From the NCBI GenBank assembly GCA_002786025.1, contig NHNW01000022.1, positions 434,001-498,000 on the forward strand: 64,000 nt of DNA, read 5' to 3'. Source of the DNA: Zasmidium citrigriseum (Eukaryota; Ascomycota; Dothideomycetes; Mycosphaerellales; Mycosphaerellaceae). Under the pieces are notes generated by a model, which ran no database searches, had not been told where the DNA came from, and saw only the letters and a program-made list of their open reading frames with translations. This document shows, piece by piece, positions 32,321 through 43,664 of the stretch. The translations under genes were made by a program, and so were the position numbers. Positions within the stretch are counted from its first letter, which is position 1, and every line of letters starts with the position of its first letter.

Positions 32321-33214
32321 ATGGAGTTACAGAAACGCCAATATCCCAGAGCATCCCTTCTTGGCTTGCCTCAAGAGCTACGAGACCAGATCTTCGACCT
32401 AGCCATCCCTTGGGGCACCTATCACATTGAGCACGATGTCGAGAGATACAAGGACGCCGGTAGAATTCGTACGAGACAGGTCGAAGGCAAAGGACTGACC
32501 CGGAAACTCTGCTATCATGACGACTACGAGCGGGCCAAAATGGATCCGAACCCTCACATAGAGACTTGGTACGATGACGAAGAAGACAACGTGCATCAGG
32601 AATGTCTCAATGGAACTTATCGTGCTCCTGACAATCACGATCAACCTGATGCCCAACGGCGTCCAGAGAACTCCTGGGCCTTCGCTCTACTGTTCGTCAA
32701 CCATCAGACGCACGATGAACTCCGCAGCGAGATCTACAAGAGATGCGCCTTTTCGTTCTTGGAGCCCGACGCTTTCGAAGTCTTCGTCGACCATGCTTCC
32801 CAAAAGGATCTGTCTATGATCCGCGACCTTCGTCTCAGGCTCGTCGTCGCCGGATCTTCTCACAGTAGCCTCTCATGCGAGCCAGATCTCGGCCACCTCG
32901 GCCGCGTGTTTACTGGTCTTCGCTCATTGCAGGCATTGCTGTGTTTCCAGCACGAAGACGTCTACGAGATACTAGACACCATCAAGCCGCCTCAGAAACT
33001 CTCTGCCTTTGTGAGCCAACACCTGAGTTTCGCACACCTACCACTGGAGCGAGCGTCCATCATCATGCAATGTGAACAGGAGGACCGTGACTCGTTTGTC
33101 ACCAACTTGTACCGCTATGGCCAAGAGTTTTGTGACATTGTGGTGGAGGATGAGGATCTGATGGTTTGTGCTCAATTCATCGAGCAGCAGCTTTTGAAGC
33201 CGGGAGATGGATGA
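32321..33214 (+). CDS. F-box-like (2EXR-type) hypothetical protein
   Basis: Single exon, 297 aa, ATG 32321. It opens with SLLGLPQELRDQIFDLAI, the LPxELRxxIxxLAL signature of a very large fungal family related to F-box/2EXR proteins. Later comes FALLFVNHQTHDELRSEIYK, the typical second block (variants of NRQIRxExxxIFY), then a Leu-rich C-terminal part. No signal peptide or membrane segment. Function unknown; these proteins are assumed to be protein-interaction adaptors. The 39395-40155 gene belongs to the same broad group. Confidence 0.75.
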   Translation: MELQKRQYPRASLLGLPQELRDQIFDLAIPWGTYHIEHDVERYKDAGRIRTRQVEGKGLTRKLCYHDDYERAKMDPNPHIETWYDDEEDNVHQECLNGTYRAPDNHDQPDAQRRPENSWAFALLFVNHQTHDELRSEIYKRCAFSFLEPDAFEVFVDHASQKDLSMIRDLRLRLVVAGSSHSSLSCEPDLGHLGRVFTGLRSLQALLCFQHEDVYEILDTIKPPQKLSAFVSQHLSFAHLPLERASIIMQCEQEDRDSFVTNLYRYGQEFCDIVVEDEDLMVCAQFIEQQLLKPGDG

Positions 33215-33498
33215 GTGCCAGTGGGCGTTGGTGGGTTTCTGCTGAGACATTATGAGCGTGAGAGGAATAGTGACGATGAGACGGGTGCAGAGAGCAAGTG
33301 AACTCGACTGGAATGGAACGTTAATAGCAATATTTCGGTTTCTCTATCCTCTAATGATGACTATTACCGGGATTCGTGACATGCTACATTGTACAATGCG
33401 TCCATAACGCCGTATGCTTGCCGTGGGAATTAAAAATACTCGAGTCATGCTCCGCGTGCAGATTCGTCGGCCGTTGCTTTCCCGAGGGTTTCGCAATG

Positions 33499-35517
33499 CT
33501 ACTCCCTATCGAGTGGTCCCGCCGCAGAGGTCGTGGGTACCTTGGGCGACACAAATGAATCGTCCGAGTCCGGACTTGACAAGTACGCATCGTTCTCGTC
33601 CGATTGCTGGGCATGAGGGTTTCGGGGGCGAACGCCTTGGCCGACCGAGGGCTGCGTCTGCTCTGTTGCTCCATAACTCGGGGGCTGTCTCTCGTCAGGG
33701 TCATTTTCAGGGACGTTGAAGAGAAGCTCCTGCGTCCTTGGTCCGGTGTATCTATGCCGCGCACCCGCGAACCACCAGCTCAGGGAGAAGACTCCCACGA
33801 AGGCGGCAACGACAATGGCGTAGTTCATGTTCGTTGCCGTGACAGGCACTGACGTCGGGAAGAAGAGGATGACGCTGATGAAGCACACCCACACTATGGC
33901 AATGACGTTTAGGGGCTTGCTCCAGATTCCCAGGTGGAAGCCTCCCGGTGTGATTTCTTTCTGATACCACAAGCGAGCAGCAATCACCGCAATGTAACTG
34001 ATGTCCAGACAAGGCGCGCAAAGGTTGAAAATTGCCGTGATGGTTTCGGTAGAGCCAAAGCCGATGAAGTTGAGGGCCGTGCAGAAGAGGACGACGAACC
34101 AGACTGCGTTCAGTGGGGTATGTGTATGGTCGCTAATCTTGCTCCAGAATCTCGAGAAGGGCAGCGCTTCGTCTCTGGCGAATGCGTAAACCATTCGTGC
34201 ATTAGCCAGCATCGCACTTGCGCCGGTGAATACCTGGACCAGAATGACCAGGAAAAGCATGAACGATCCACCAGCCTTGCCCCCTGCGTTGAGGAAAATT
34301 TGAGCAACTGGTAGTCCGGTAGGTGATCCGACGACCGACTCCATGTAATCCAGTGGGAGGCAGAATGTCAATGCGATGTTGAGTCCCAGACCCAAGATTC
34401 CAGAGGATACCACGGCGACTATAATTGCGCGGGGACCCTCATAAGAAGCATCATGCATCTCTTCCGACATATGCGTAGTGCCATCGTAGTCGGTCATGAC
34501 CCAAGCAACGTTCAAGAAGCCAAGGAAAAATGAGAACACCTTGGAACCCCATCCGGAGCCGTCTCTTACAGCTCCGAAGACGAAGCTTGGATCGCGCGTG
34601 TCCTTAGTCAACAGGGGCACTGCGATGCAAATGCCGACAGTCGCGAGGACATTGATCGGTGCAAACCACTTGATGGTCCGGTGAAGTCCTTTGGTTGTTA
34701 GAGAGCAGACGACTCCAAATACGACTAGCATGCCGACTGCTACAGCCACTGTCATCTGTGGTGTTCTGAATATAGTCAGCATTGCGAGAGACGGGCCATG
34801 AAAGTCGAAGAGACTCACGGAGTGAAGGCATATTGACCGTCAGAGAACGCAGTGTTCATGCTGACCAGAGCCAACAGCATTTGGCCGATAGTATAGGCGA
34901 GAGAAGCTACGCCAGCTGCTTGTCCTAAGAAGTTGCACCCTATGAAAGGCCGTTAGCCAGACAAGTCGTACCGCTCGAGAATCGTTGCGTACATCCGATC
35001 ACCCAAGCCCAAATTGCAACATGCTTCTCGGGCACAACGTGTTTGGTGACAAAGTACATGCCACCGGCCGTGGGATACGCAGATACCAGTTCAGCCACTG
35101 CAACAGTCAGCGCCTGCGTAATGTATAACTTCGAATACCTTACCGGAGAAGGCTATCACTGAGGCCATGATTGATCCTATGAACCATGCCCATACCGCAG
35201 TCGCAGGACCGCCAACCGTGATAGGTACTCCATATGTGGCAGGCTGAGAGCCGAGGACTCCAAGGATAGAGATTGCATATGAATATGTCGACCATCTGGT
35301 GAATTCACGTCGAAGTTCCTGAATTCCGTTAGCTGATGAGTCTTGCACCCAATCTCATCATCCATACTTGTTTATAGCCAATGCTTGCAAGAAGCCGCTC
35401 ATCGTCGTCATGTATCGTGGCCATATTCGACGACGCTCTCCCCGCCTCGACGTCGACCTCCGGCGCACGGCCCTTCTTCTCCGACTGCGAACTTGCTTTG
35501 ACGTCTGCTGTACTCAT
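33499..35517 (-). CDS. Amino-acid/GABA permease (APC superfamily)
   Basis: Five exons: 35368-35517, 35144-35318, 34993-35097, 34819-34939 and 33499-34765. Introns are 46-53 nt, two with CTAAC branch sites (GCTAACGG, GGCTAACG). Product 605 aa. The hydrophilic N-terminus (MSTADVKASSQSEKKGRAPE) leads into ELRREFTRWSTYSYAISILG and TYGVPITVGGPATAVWAW, the TM1 region of fungal GABA/choline/polyamine permeases. VAELVSAYPTAGGMYF and GASAMLANARMVYAFARD are further family motifs; twelve helices are predicted by eye. The C-terminal 90 residues are polar and Ser/Asp-rich, a likely site for ubiquitin or phosphorylation control. Substrate cannot be fixed. Confidence 0.93.
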
Positions 35518-37944
35518 GATGTTGGTCAACCGTGCTCGTGGCAGATCAGATCAGAGAGGAAAGGATGCTGGGGTGATATGCAGTTATCCGCGAACGCCAC
35601 TGCCACCGCTACTTGAATGTCGGTCACACGTGGAAGGGTCAATCCACTCAGTAGTGTCTAGCCCGTGACACCATTTCGCATGTGCTAGCGCGAGATCATA
35701 TGGGTGCACAGCTGATATTCACCAGCCGTGTCACGGCAGCGAGAGAAGTCATGATTATGGGGGAAGGCGAGTGAGATGGGGAGCACGACATTCCGCGGCG
35801 GGCAGGTGAAGGGCGACTGGACCGCGCAGGTGGATGAACATGCTGCGAAAGGTTCCCGCGCCAATCACTCTCCGAAACTCTCCCGGAACGGCAAAGAAAG
35901 GATGGACGACATACCAGTCTTCGCGGGCCAGGAGGTGGTGGACGGACTCGGCGATTGGACGCTTCAGACCCCCATGTGCGCAGCAGCGTATTCCCTCTCC
36001 TCAATCGGCGAGCTGATGCGACGCAAGGCCCGGTGCGTTGTGCGCACTTGTCGATCGAGACACGCGCTATCCATGCAGAGGGGGGATTGCAGGAGTCGTG
36101 ATGCTCCGTGATGCCTGGATAGAATTCGTCGCTAACGCCGGTAGGATGCCTGATGCTTTGTGGATGCCGAAAGCTACTGCACTGTGAGGTGCTCTCCTTG
36201 ACTCTGATTGAACCTCGATGGGAGGATGTGCTGGGAGTTTCCCGGGAGACGTTGTTGGCCAGAGGCTGAAACGATGTTGACTCTCCAAGCCGCTAGAAGC
36301 TTTCCAGAAGGCCACTACGGGATTCGTTACAAAGCATCCGGCCCATCGTCTGACGTCTGTGGAGTCCGGCTTCACGTAGACGAGATGTTGTGTAACTTGC
36401 GGAGGGACGGCGGTTCACATTCTGTTCACACCATTGCGAAGATTCGTTATCGTGACCCATACCGATGGAGACCAGACCGGCCCGTTCTCCTCTCGGGCCA
36501 GGGCGGTGAAAGCATCGCGTTCCGGCCAATGTCGGGACGCCCTTTGACATTCGGCGGTGAGCGTGGTTGGACACGTTGGCAAGCATAAGTACCCGCCTTT
36601 CGGTGCTGATGGGCAACAAAAGCATGGCGCGACATGTTGCGAGGGCGCACAGCGGCGAGTCTCACCATTCAAGGTGAACGTTGCAGCCACCTGCGAACGT
36701 GAGGATATCTCGCATACCCATCACGCGAAGACAGAACCATTGGACTGCACACCATCTTCGCCATGCTGTACTAGCATACAAGCCGCCATCGAGGCCCCAT
36801 CATTGGAGGGCGAAATGTTGGCAGCCTGTGGTGGCAATCTGAGTACCTAAGGTTTCTGACGCGCTGTTAAGATCAGCGGCTGATGATGAGATTCTGGATT
36901 GCGCTGCTCGGTTGATGCGCTGGCAGGAGGCGCAACGTGACCTTTGATCCTTCGAAGGTACAACAAGATCCGGTGAAATGGAAAGGCGTGGACATGTACT
37001 TTGCGTAAGAACTGCAATGTCATCCTTTTGGCCTTGAATCGCTCGACTTGGCACTTTACATCGAGTACTCCTGGGGGGATACTCCGAGGCTGCACTCGGA
37101 AACAAGCCCAGAGCTATGGTCCCTCTTTTCTGGTATCCCAGCAATCGACTGATCAGAGACACCAAGCAGAATGACATATGAGTTCGAGCAAGGGCGGTTG
37201 CCACACATTTGCCTTGCGGGCTGGATCGCTCCACGGAGGCGTACTAGTCGGTGGCACTCCGAGGCAACGCCCTTCAAGTGATTGAAGGCAATCTGAGCAA
37301 GGATACGAGCTCTTGAGGAGGCATTCGAGACCTACGCGGTCTCAACAAATTCCAGAGGCGCGGACATCCAGCTATTACGCCTGTGCGACCATCGTGTGCG
37401 ACACCGGGTCCTCGGGCCGATATATTAGATCGCTGGGACGTCGACCCAAAGTTGCTCGATGCAGGTATCCGACTGAGCCGATCGCTTGGAATGGGTGGAC
37501 ACCGGTGACATGAGGTCGGATCGATGGCCGACGCGAGGTGAAGGGTGACCAAGAAGAGTCATCGTGTCCCGGGTCTGGTGCGCCGGACAGAGAGCGGTGA
37601 CGGACAGCAGAGCGGCTCGAAACAGCTGAGTATTGTCGTGCTTTTCGAGAATTGAAAGGCGCAGAGACGAAGAAAGATCGAGCTTATCGACATGATCTGA
37701 AGAGAAGTCTAGCCGGCATCATTAACTCATCACAATCATTAACAGCGTGTCTGAAGGGCGGCACGAATCCCTCTCGGTCGAACATTCAAAAAGACATGCA
37801 ACTTTTTGCAAGCTCATGGCACCAGTCCATGGCTTCGTCAACGCCTCGACACCATCGCTACCCTGTTCATGTCAGATGGGACGACATCCGGTTGCTGAAT
37901 GGGGGCGACACTCACCAAATCAGTATCTATCTGAGCTCAACGTT
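35518..37944. other. 2.4-kb gene-poor stretch
   Basis: No supported gene. The best frame is 35776-36111 (plus, ATG, 111 aa, MGSTTFRGGQVKGDW), but it lacks homology or structural features. Base composition is ordinary and not RIP-like, so this is not a decayed transposon of the 20-kb type. Confidence 0.45.
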
Positions 37945-38424
37945 TCACTCCTCAATCGCCTGCAAGTCGGTGTATGGATCCAATTCGGCGTACGGAGAGT
38001 TCAAATAGGCCAATATCTGCGACTCGTAGAGCCGCTGCAACATCTCCTCGGACTCCTGCTGGCGTAACTTGCATTGCGACTCCTGCTGGCGGTGAAGATC
38101 CCGCAAAGAGCACTCTTGTGGCGATGATGTGCGTCGCAAAGGGTGCGATTTGAGATTCGAGGTCGATACTTGGACTTTTGCCCGGATGGTGCTGGAAGAG
38201 CTTCGGGAGCTGAGTGACGATGATCTTTCCGACACATCGCTTTGTGCGGTATAAAACGAGCAGTCAGAGAATGGCGTTGCAGTGCGGAGTATTGGTCTGT
38301 CATGTCGGCAATCCTGGCCATGCCCATGGAAAAAGGAGCATAAGGAGCAGTGGTGGTCGACTTTCTCAGACAGGTCGTTGATCAGCCGCAGACAGACAGC
38401 GGGCGAATAGGCGGACTGCTGCAT
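37945..38424 (-). CDS. Hypothetical protein with Cys/His-rich segment
   Basis: An ATG at 38424 gives 159 aa; the frame is open further upstream but without an ATG. The sequence begins MQQSAYSPAVCLRLINDL and has a Cys/His cluster (VDHHCSLCSFFHGHGQDCRH) that could bind zinc. A Ser-rich middle follows, then a Gln/Glu-rich helix (DLHRQQESQCKLRQQESEEM) likely to form a coiled coil. No signal peptide. I do not recognise the family. Support rests on ordered composition only. Confidence 0.45.
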   Translation of the reverse strand: MQQSAYSPAVCLRLINDLSEKVDHHCSLCSFFHGHGQDCRHDRPILRTATPFSDCSFYTAQSDVSERSSSLSSRSSSSTIRAKVQVSTSNLKSHPLRRTSSPQECSLRDLHRQQESQCKLRQQESEEMLQRLYESQILAYLNSPYAELDPYTDLQAIEE

Positions 38425-39394
38425 CGTGGTACGCTTGGAAAGTTCGAATTTGGTACAAAGGTACACTGGCGGCTTGAAAGAAGTGAATAGCGCAACATAT
38501 GAGTGAAAAAGAGGTTGGGACTTGCCTGTGAGCACAATCGCGTGGCAGGACGACGATCAAGGGTATTAAAAATGTGGCGAGCTTCAACCAGGTGAGGTCA
38601 CCGTATTCTGGTCAGCCCAGTAGCCGTGATCGCGACATTCGCTCCGGCAGGGCCGGTTCCTCTAAGCTCAGCGTCGTTTTGTACTCTGCAAAGGTAAGAT
38701 ACGAGTTGCAGTGCAGCGTGGCGGGAGCAGCCTCGATGGCATTGGGAAGTTTCTCACGCCGCCTTCGAAGTCGTGAACCGGGGACAGGCGGTCGTCCTTC
38801 GTTCATTCGCCGCGTCTTCCTGCAGCTGCGATGCTGTAGCTTGGTCGATATGCATCATGATATAGATCGCTTGGTTGATGGTCAGACCAGGTGGCATGGC
38901 TAGTGATACGAGGGTGGCTCCAAGCTCGCTGACCATACAGGAGCTGAAGAGCTCTCACCACGCGACTGCACCTCGAAAACGGACAAGCCTCTGACCTGCT
39001 GAGTGCTTGTTTTGGAACTTTTGGCGACCAGAAAGAGCTGTAGCACGCCCAAGTAAGACGTATGAATTGAGGAAGCTTCGGTAGTTTGCTGGAGTGAGGT
39101 TGGCGTGCGAGGTTGGTCGGTGGCTGGCATCCAACGGCTTCTGAACCTTCCAAGAGTGGCGCCTGTCAAAAATGCACCGGAAGCTCCCGATCGAACTCAA
39201 TACGCGAGTGAATCCACTTGATGCGTGTTTGGGTTCAATTGATGGCGATGTGAGTCTGAAAGCTATCAAGCCAAAAGAAATCCGCCAGCGACTGCATCAG
39301 AGACGCCAAGAGGCATTCGCCTATCTGAGCAAAGCGATACGTCAATAACGATGTCCACTCCGGATCCACCGCCCTGTCAATCACTTGCGGAGGT
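38425..39394. other. Intergenic, weak frames only
   Basis: A minus frame at 38612-38806 (ATG, 64 aa, starts MNEGRPPVPGSRLRRRREK) and another at 38754-38936 overlap and could be parts of one spliced gene. I could not connect them with convincing splice sites. Confidence 0.4.
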
Positions 39395-40155
39395 TCACAA
39401 CTCAACAAATGCCTCCTTGAATTCATCAGGACGAACTTCCACGTCTCTCCGGATTACGACATGAATCGAGCTCGGAGAGATCTTCTTGAACTGATGCCGG
39501 AAACATTGTATGGTGTCTTCCTTGAGCGACTCGTCGCAATCATCCCCGTCGTACCAGACTCGAATGTTCTTGATCAGGTGTGCGTATTGCCGAAAGTGGT
39601 CGAGGCGGTCGAAGACGGCGCCGAGCTGGTCAGTGTCGTTGATCGCAAACACACGGAATTCGATGTTGGCGTAGTAGACGCGAAGAGACTCCTCTCGAAA
39701 GTGGCGCGAGACTTTTGTGAGTGCCGGCTGCAGCCACCACTGCGTGTCGCACTCAGGGTCCCATCCATACTTGTCCACATCCTCGCTTTGCAACACAAAG
39801 TACGCCTTGCCATCTTCCCATCGATACTTCTCCTGGTCCTCTTTGTTGTTGGGATCAGGCTTCATGGCCAGCCAGTAGATGCGGTTTCGAGCAGTGGCCG
39901 GCATGGACATGAAGTTGCAGCGACTCTTGGTAGCCGACATGACGGGAAGTCTGGACGTCGTCAGATGCAGTCTAGCATTATGAAGAAGCGTGTTACTTAC
40001 TGCTTGTTGACGCCCTTTGTCAATCCAGCCCGGCATTCTGTGACAAGTGCATTCAAAGCCTCTTCCTTCATGTATGGGAACTCCTGGTGCAGATGTGTCT
40101 TGATGGACGATGCGATGCGCTGAATTGCGCCGTCCGTGTCGCCGCTGCTGTTCAT
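39395..40155 (-). CDS. F-box-like (2EXR-type) hypothetical protein, two exons
   Basis: Exons 40001-40155 and 39395-39950; 50-nt intron with GTAAGT donor, CTGAC branch site and GTCCAG acceptor. Product 236 aa. Exon 1 gives a helical N-terminus (SSIKTHLHQEFPYMKEEALN). The family core starts at FMSMPATARNRIYWLAMKP, followed by LQPALTKVSRHFREESLRVY, the usual LPxExRNxIY and QPALxxVxRxxRxExLxVYY blocks of this fungal family. The unspliced frame starting at 40297 lacks an ATG and carries unnatural sequence, so the spliced model is preferred. Function unknown, probably an interaction adaptor. Confidence 0.75.
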
Positions 40156-40547
40156 GTTGGGTGGCGGAACGGGGTGTATTGTCGCGAGAAGGGAAGACGT
40201 GGCGGAGAAAAGACTGAAGGTGAAGTGAAAACAGAGTCGGCGCTCGGACTGCGGGAAAGTGGAAGGCGCACTGAGAATGAGGAAAGAGCGGGATCAAGAG
40301 GAAGGTGCACCGTCATCTAGACTTGAACAACTCTTCCCATCGCATGCAAAAAGAAAACAATGCCAATGCCTTTACTTAAACCACCCACATCGTGCGCATG
40401 CGTGAGCCGTCTTCCGACCATGCCTATCTTTCTTCTATCCAGGAAATGACAGCCGCAACTCTTTTCTAGTCCAGGCCACGTTGACAGCCCGAAGGTTCAT
40501 GCCCTTTGTCGTGGCAGTTTCGGTAGTGAATCCTCGTGTTGCTGACT
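40156..40547. other. Intergenic
   Basis: Lies between the start of the 2EXR-like gene and the stop of the secreted Cys-rich gene (both minus). Nothing supported. Confidence 0.6.
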
Positions 40548-41153
40548 CTAAGAAGAGACATCCACAACTTTATCAGCATGCTTCATAATGAAAGCATCCT
40601 TCTCCGGACCGGCTGTCATGTTGCGGTACTGGTCGTACTCGGGGCGCACTACAAGATAATCAGCGATGAGGCTCATCTCGGCGGCCTCTCACTTACCAAG
40701 CTTGAGCATGTATTTCTTGCCATCAACAATTTTCCACTCGTAATCAGGCTTGTAACACGCCTGTGCCGGCGGCTCCTGCTCACGGCGCTCCATCCTCTTC
40801 GACTTCCTCGAAGAGTAGGTGTAGTAGCACCCGACAATGTTGTTAAGCGGCGTGGATACACAGCCTTTGGCACGTCCAACTTCGGCCGCACACAACTTCG
40901 TCATGTCGTTGCCCTGTGGAGCCGCGCCAACGGAGTATTGCCCGAGGTTGTTGAGGCACGAGTCGAAAGCCTCTGCGTCTGTTCCGCAGCAGGAGCCTTC
41001 AGGAATGGATTCGCACGACTGGCCAGCGCTGCCGCCGCAGTTTTCTTCGCGGAAGAGGTCGACGCTCGCGCAGGGTTGATTCTTCGACGTCATGCATCCA
41101 GCGTGAGCTAATGCCACTAGTGAGAGAATAGGCAAGAGATCTGCTGCGAGCAT
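40548..41153 (-). CDS. Secreted cysteine-rich protein (effector-like)
   Basis: Exons 40697-41153 and 40548-40648; 48-nt intron (GTAAGT..TTGTAG). Product 185 aa. The signal peptide (MLAADLLPILSLVALAHAG) precedes a Cys-rich domain with cysteines at 20, 28, 39, 47, 55, 56, 66 and about 88, 98, 109 and 133, including a CC pair. A basic stretch (RKSKRMERR) separates it from a charged C-terminus (YDQYRNMTAGPEKDAFIM). Size, secretion signal and cysteine density are those of fungal secreted effectors or small extracellular structural proteins; no family is recognised. A TATAAAG box lies about 75 bp upstream of the ATG. Confidence 0.75.
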
Positions 41154-42038
41154 CTTGAAGGAGTGGAGAGGTATTGGGATAGAAGATGATGAAGGGAAAG
41201 TGCAGTGTAACTCAACTTGATCGATTCTTTATAGATCCCTCAACAGTCCATGTCTGCTTGCATCGTTCGGTCACTGGCATGAAATGCCTCATTCTTGTGT
41301 GTCAACAGCGATTGGCGCTGCAGAGCTCGCTGCGACAGCCGCAGGGCTATGTTGTTCAGGCCTCGGATGAAAGCATCTGTGGGTCGATAGCGATTTTCGC
41401 TGCAGAGCTCGCTGCAGCAACATCTCCAGTGCTACGATTTCCAGCGCGCGGCTCAGAGTAGTACCTTGACGCGGATAACGTGTACGGCGAAATCCATTGA
41501 GAGGCTATCCATCATGCTATGATCTCCATCCTGGCCAGAGCTCGCCTTGGAGCGACCCGATGCTCTCTAAACCTTCTCTTGACTTGAACGATGCTCTTGT
41601 CCATTGATGGCGACGATATTCCATACCAGCATTTCGAACATGGTGATTTAGTCCTCAACCAGTATTGAAAGGAATGGACTGTCGGGAATTCGGGTGGGCA
41701 TGGTAGGGATCGCTGTCGCTCGAGGGATGGCTCGAAATGGAGGAGGCGTCGGGGCTTTGGAATGGATTCAACGCTGACTGAAGACGCGGGAATCACGACG
41801 CTCCTCCTCTTGAGCCGCGTCAGGTGTCATTGTATCTGGTTAAAAAGTGAGGTCTGTTGGGAGCAAGATTCACCACGCCAGGCGGGAGCGGCCCGCGCTC
41901 CGCTGGTCTAGTCTACGTCAGCTCCTCCTATTTCCCGACACCGTCGTTCAGCTCTCGAACCACTAGGATGCCCTTGGTATCTCCTCGAACCATCAAGATG
42001 CCATCCTTCAAACCTGACATACCGGCGGATTGACGAGC
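41154..42038. other. Divergent intergenic region with short direct repeat
   Basis: Separates the Cys-rich gene (minus) and the Zn2Cys6 gene (plus). It holds the TATA box of the former and a 26-bp near-identical direct repeat (AGCGATT, 2 variable bases, CGCTGCAGAGCTCGCTGC) near 41308 and 41390. No other gene is supported. Confidence 0.5.
41227..41233 (-). promoter_or_regulatory. TATA box of the secreted Cys-rich gene
   Basis: TATAAAG on the minus strand, about 75 bp upstream of ATG 41153. Confidence 0.55.
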
Positions 42039-43664
42039 ATGAGCGATGGTCAGCAGTGCTGGGAATGTCGAACTCGTCGGCTACGATGTGGATTCGAGCG
42101 TCCTGCCTGCCACAAATGTATTTCCCGTGGCAAGTCATGTCCTGGCTATGGACCGAACAAGCCTGTCAAGTTTCGTCCCGCTCTGAGCACGGGAGATGGA
42201 GCTCACTTCAAGACCCGACATAACCCAAAGGCAAAAGGGAAGTCGGACAGTTCGCCTGGAGAACGTGACCACGCCGTACCCGAATCCATGCGGGATCCAC
42301 GATCCTCTGAGCGATCTCAAACGCTGGATCTGTACCTGCGTACGGAGGATTTCTCGTTTACGCAAGCAGCTACCTATGGTGATATACCCAGCCTTGACAA
42401 GCTGTGGAGGCAGTATGCTGAGCTACTTCACAGTCAATGAAATCCGAGGAGGCTGGTACCGAGATAGCTACCTTCCTAACAACATATTCAACAACCAGAT
42501 TAAGCATTTGGGTGGCATTTCGATGGCTTCTAGACATGCTATGGTAGTACGAGTCCTTACGCATCGCGCTCTGTCATCGACCACGGAACCCACTCATTCC
42601 CATCAAAGCTGTCTCTGGACACGAGCACATCATCATGCAGGCGAAGCAATGCGGGCAGTCCTTACTGATCTTCGAGACCACCACAACAATATGCAAGAAG
42701 CTCCTACATGTCAGCGACTTGCCGCAGCTGTTCAAAGTCTGGGCTTAGCGGAGGTGAGACTCGAAAGCACAGACTATGGACCTTGCATGAGCTGACTCGC
42801 TTTAGCTCTTCTTGTCAGCGAATCCTGCTTGGTTCCCACACTTTGACGTATTCCGGTCACTCGTACACGGCATGGGTGGCTTGCGAGAGGCCCTTCGGAC
42901 TGAGACCCTAAGCCGACCTGCACTAATCGTCTATGTGATGTAGGTGCTCCCGATGCTCCTGGTACCGAACTAACATCAATAGCACGACTATCACTTCGAC
43001 CACGACGAGCCCAGCGAAATGCTCAATTGCTGCGACTGACGACTTTGATGACCTTGATTGGATTCTTGAAGAGTACGAAACATGGGATTACGCTGGTTTC
43101 CCATGTCCTGGCCAACTGTTTCGACACATTGTCGATGTGAACAACCTCCGAGCACACAACACATCTACAGGCCATTTGGAAACCTCGTCAGGTGCACTTG
43201 CGTCTCTTCTACAAGCCATCAACGAGTTCGATAGCGCCGCTTGGGTTTCTACCACCAGAACGAGTCATCACGAAATCTGGCTGAAAGTCGCTCGAATCTA
43301 TCATCTGGCTGTGAGGATATACGCCATCAGCTCCCTAACATCCCTCGGCGACACGGGAAGGAACAATTGCGCATCGGAAGATACGCAATCCACCGAAGAG
43401 CGCACCGCAATGCTCAAGATCATCAAACAGCTACCTCCTGAACCTCTACTCAGTTATGGCTTGATTTGGCCAGTCGTAATTGCAGGCACCAATGCCATCA
43501 GCCACGCCGAACAGGCTGCGTTTCGTGACGTTCTTCTGAACATCAGTCGTACGTGCGGCATGATGGCACCTCTTTCGGCGAAGCAAGTCCTCGAAAGATT
43601 CTGGGCATCTGGCAAAAGCCACTGGGAAGATTGCTTCGACAAGCGGTATTCCTTCGTCGTGTGA
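42039..43664 (+). CDS. Zn2Cys6 fungal transcription factor
   Basis: The N-terminus MSDGQQCWECRTRRLRC continues to a full binuclear cluster, C7-x2-C10-x6-C17-x6-C24-x2-C27-x6-C34. The frame must be joined over four exons: 42039-42378, 42434-42753, 42806-42939 and 42983-43664. Introns 2 and 3 are well supported (GTGAGA with CTGAC and TTTAG; GTAGGT with CTAAC and ATAG). Intron 1 (55 nt, GTGATA..TTCACAG) is less certain: it skips residues that read well (SLDKLWRQYAELL), so a one-base frameshift is the alternative. With all introns the product is 491 aa, with a middle-homology-like region containing NPAWFPHFDVFRSLVHGMGG. Targets are unknown; it neighbours a hydrolase, an SDR and a GMC gene. Confidence 0.75.

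Noticed and set aside
39461..40123. 220-aa plus-strand frame
   Set aside because: Antisense to the two-exon 2EXR-like gene, which has family motifs and a consensus intron.
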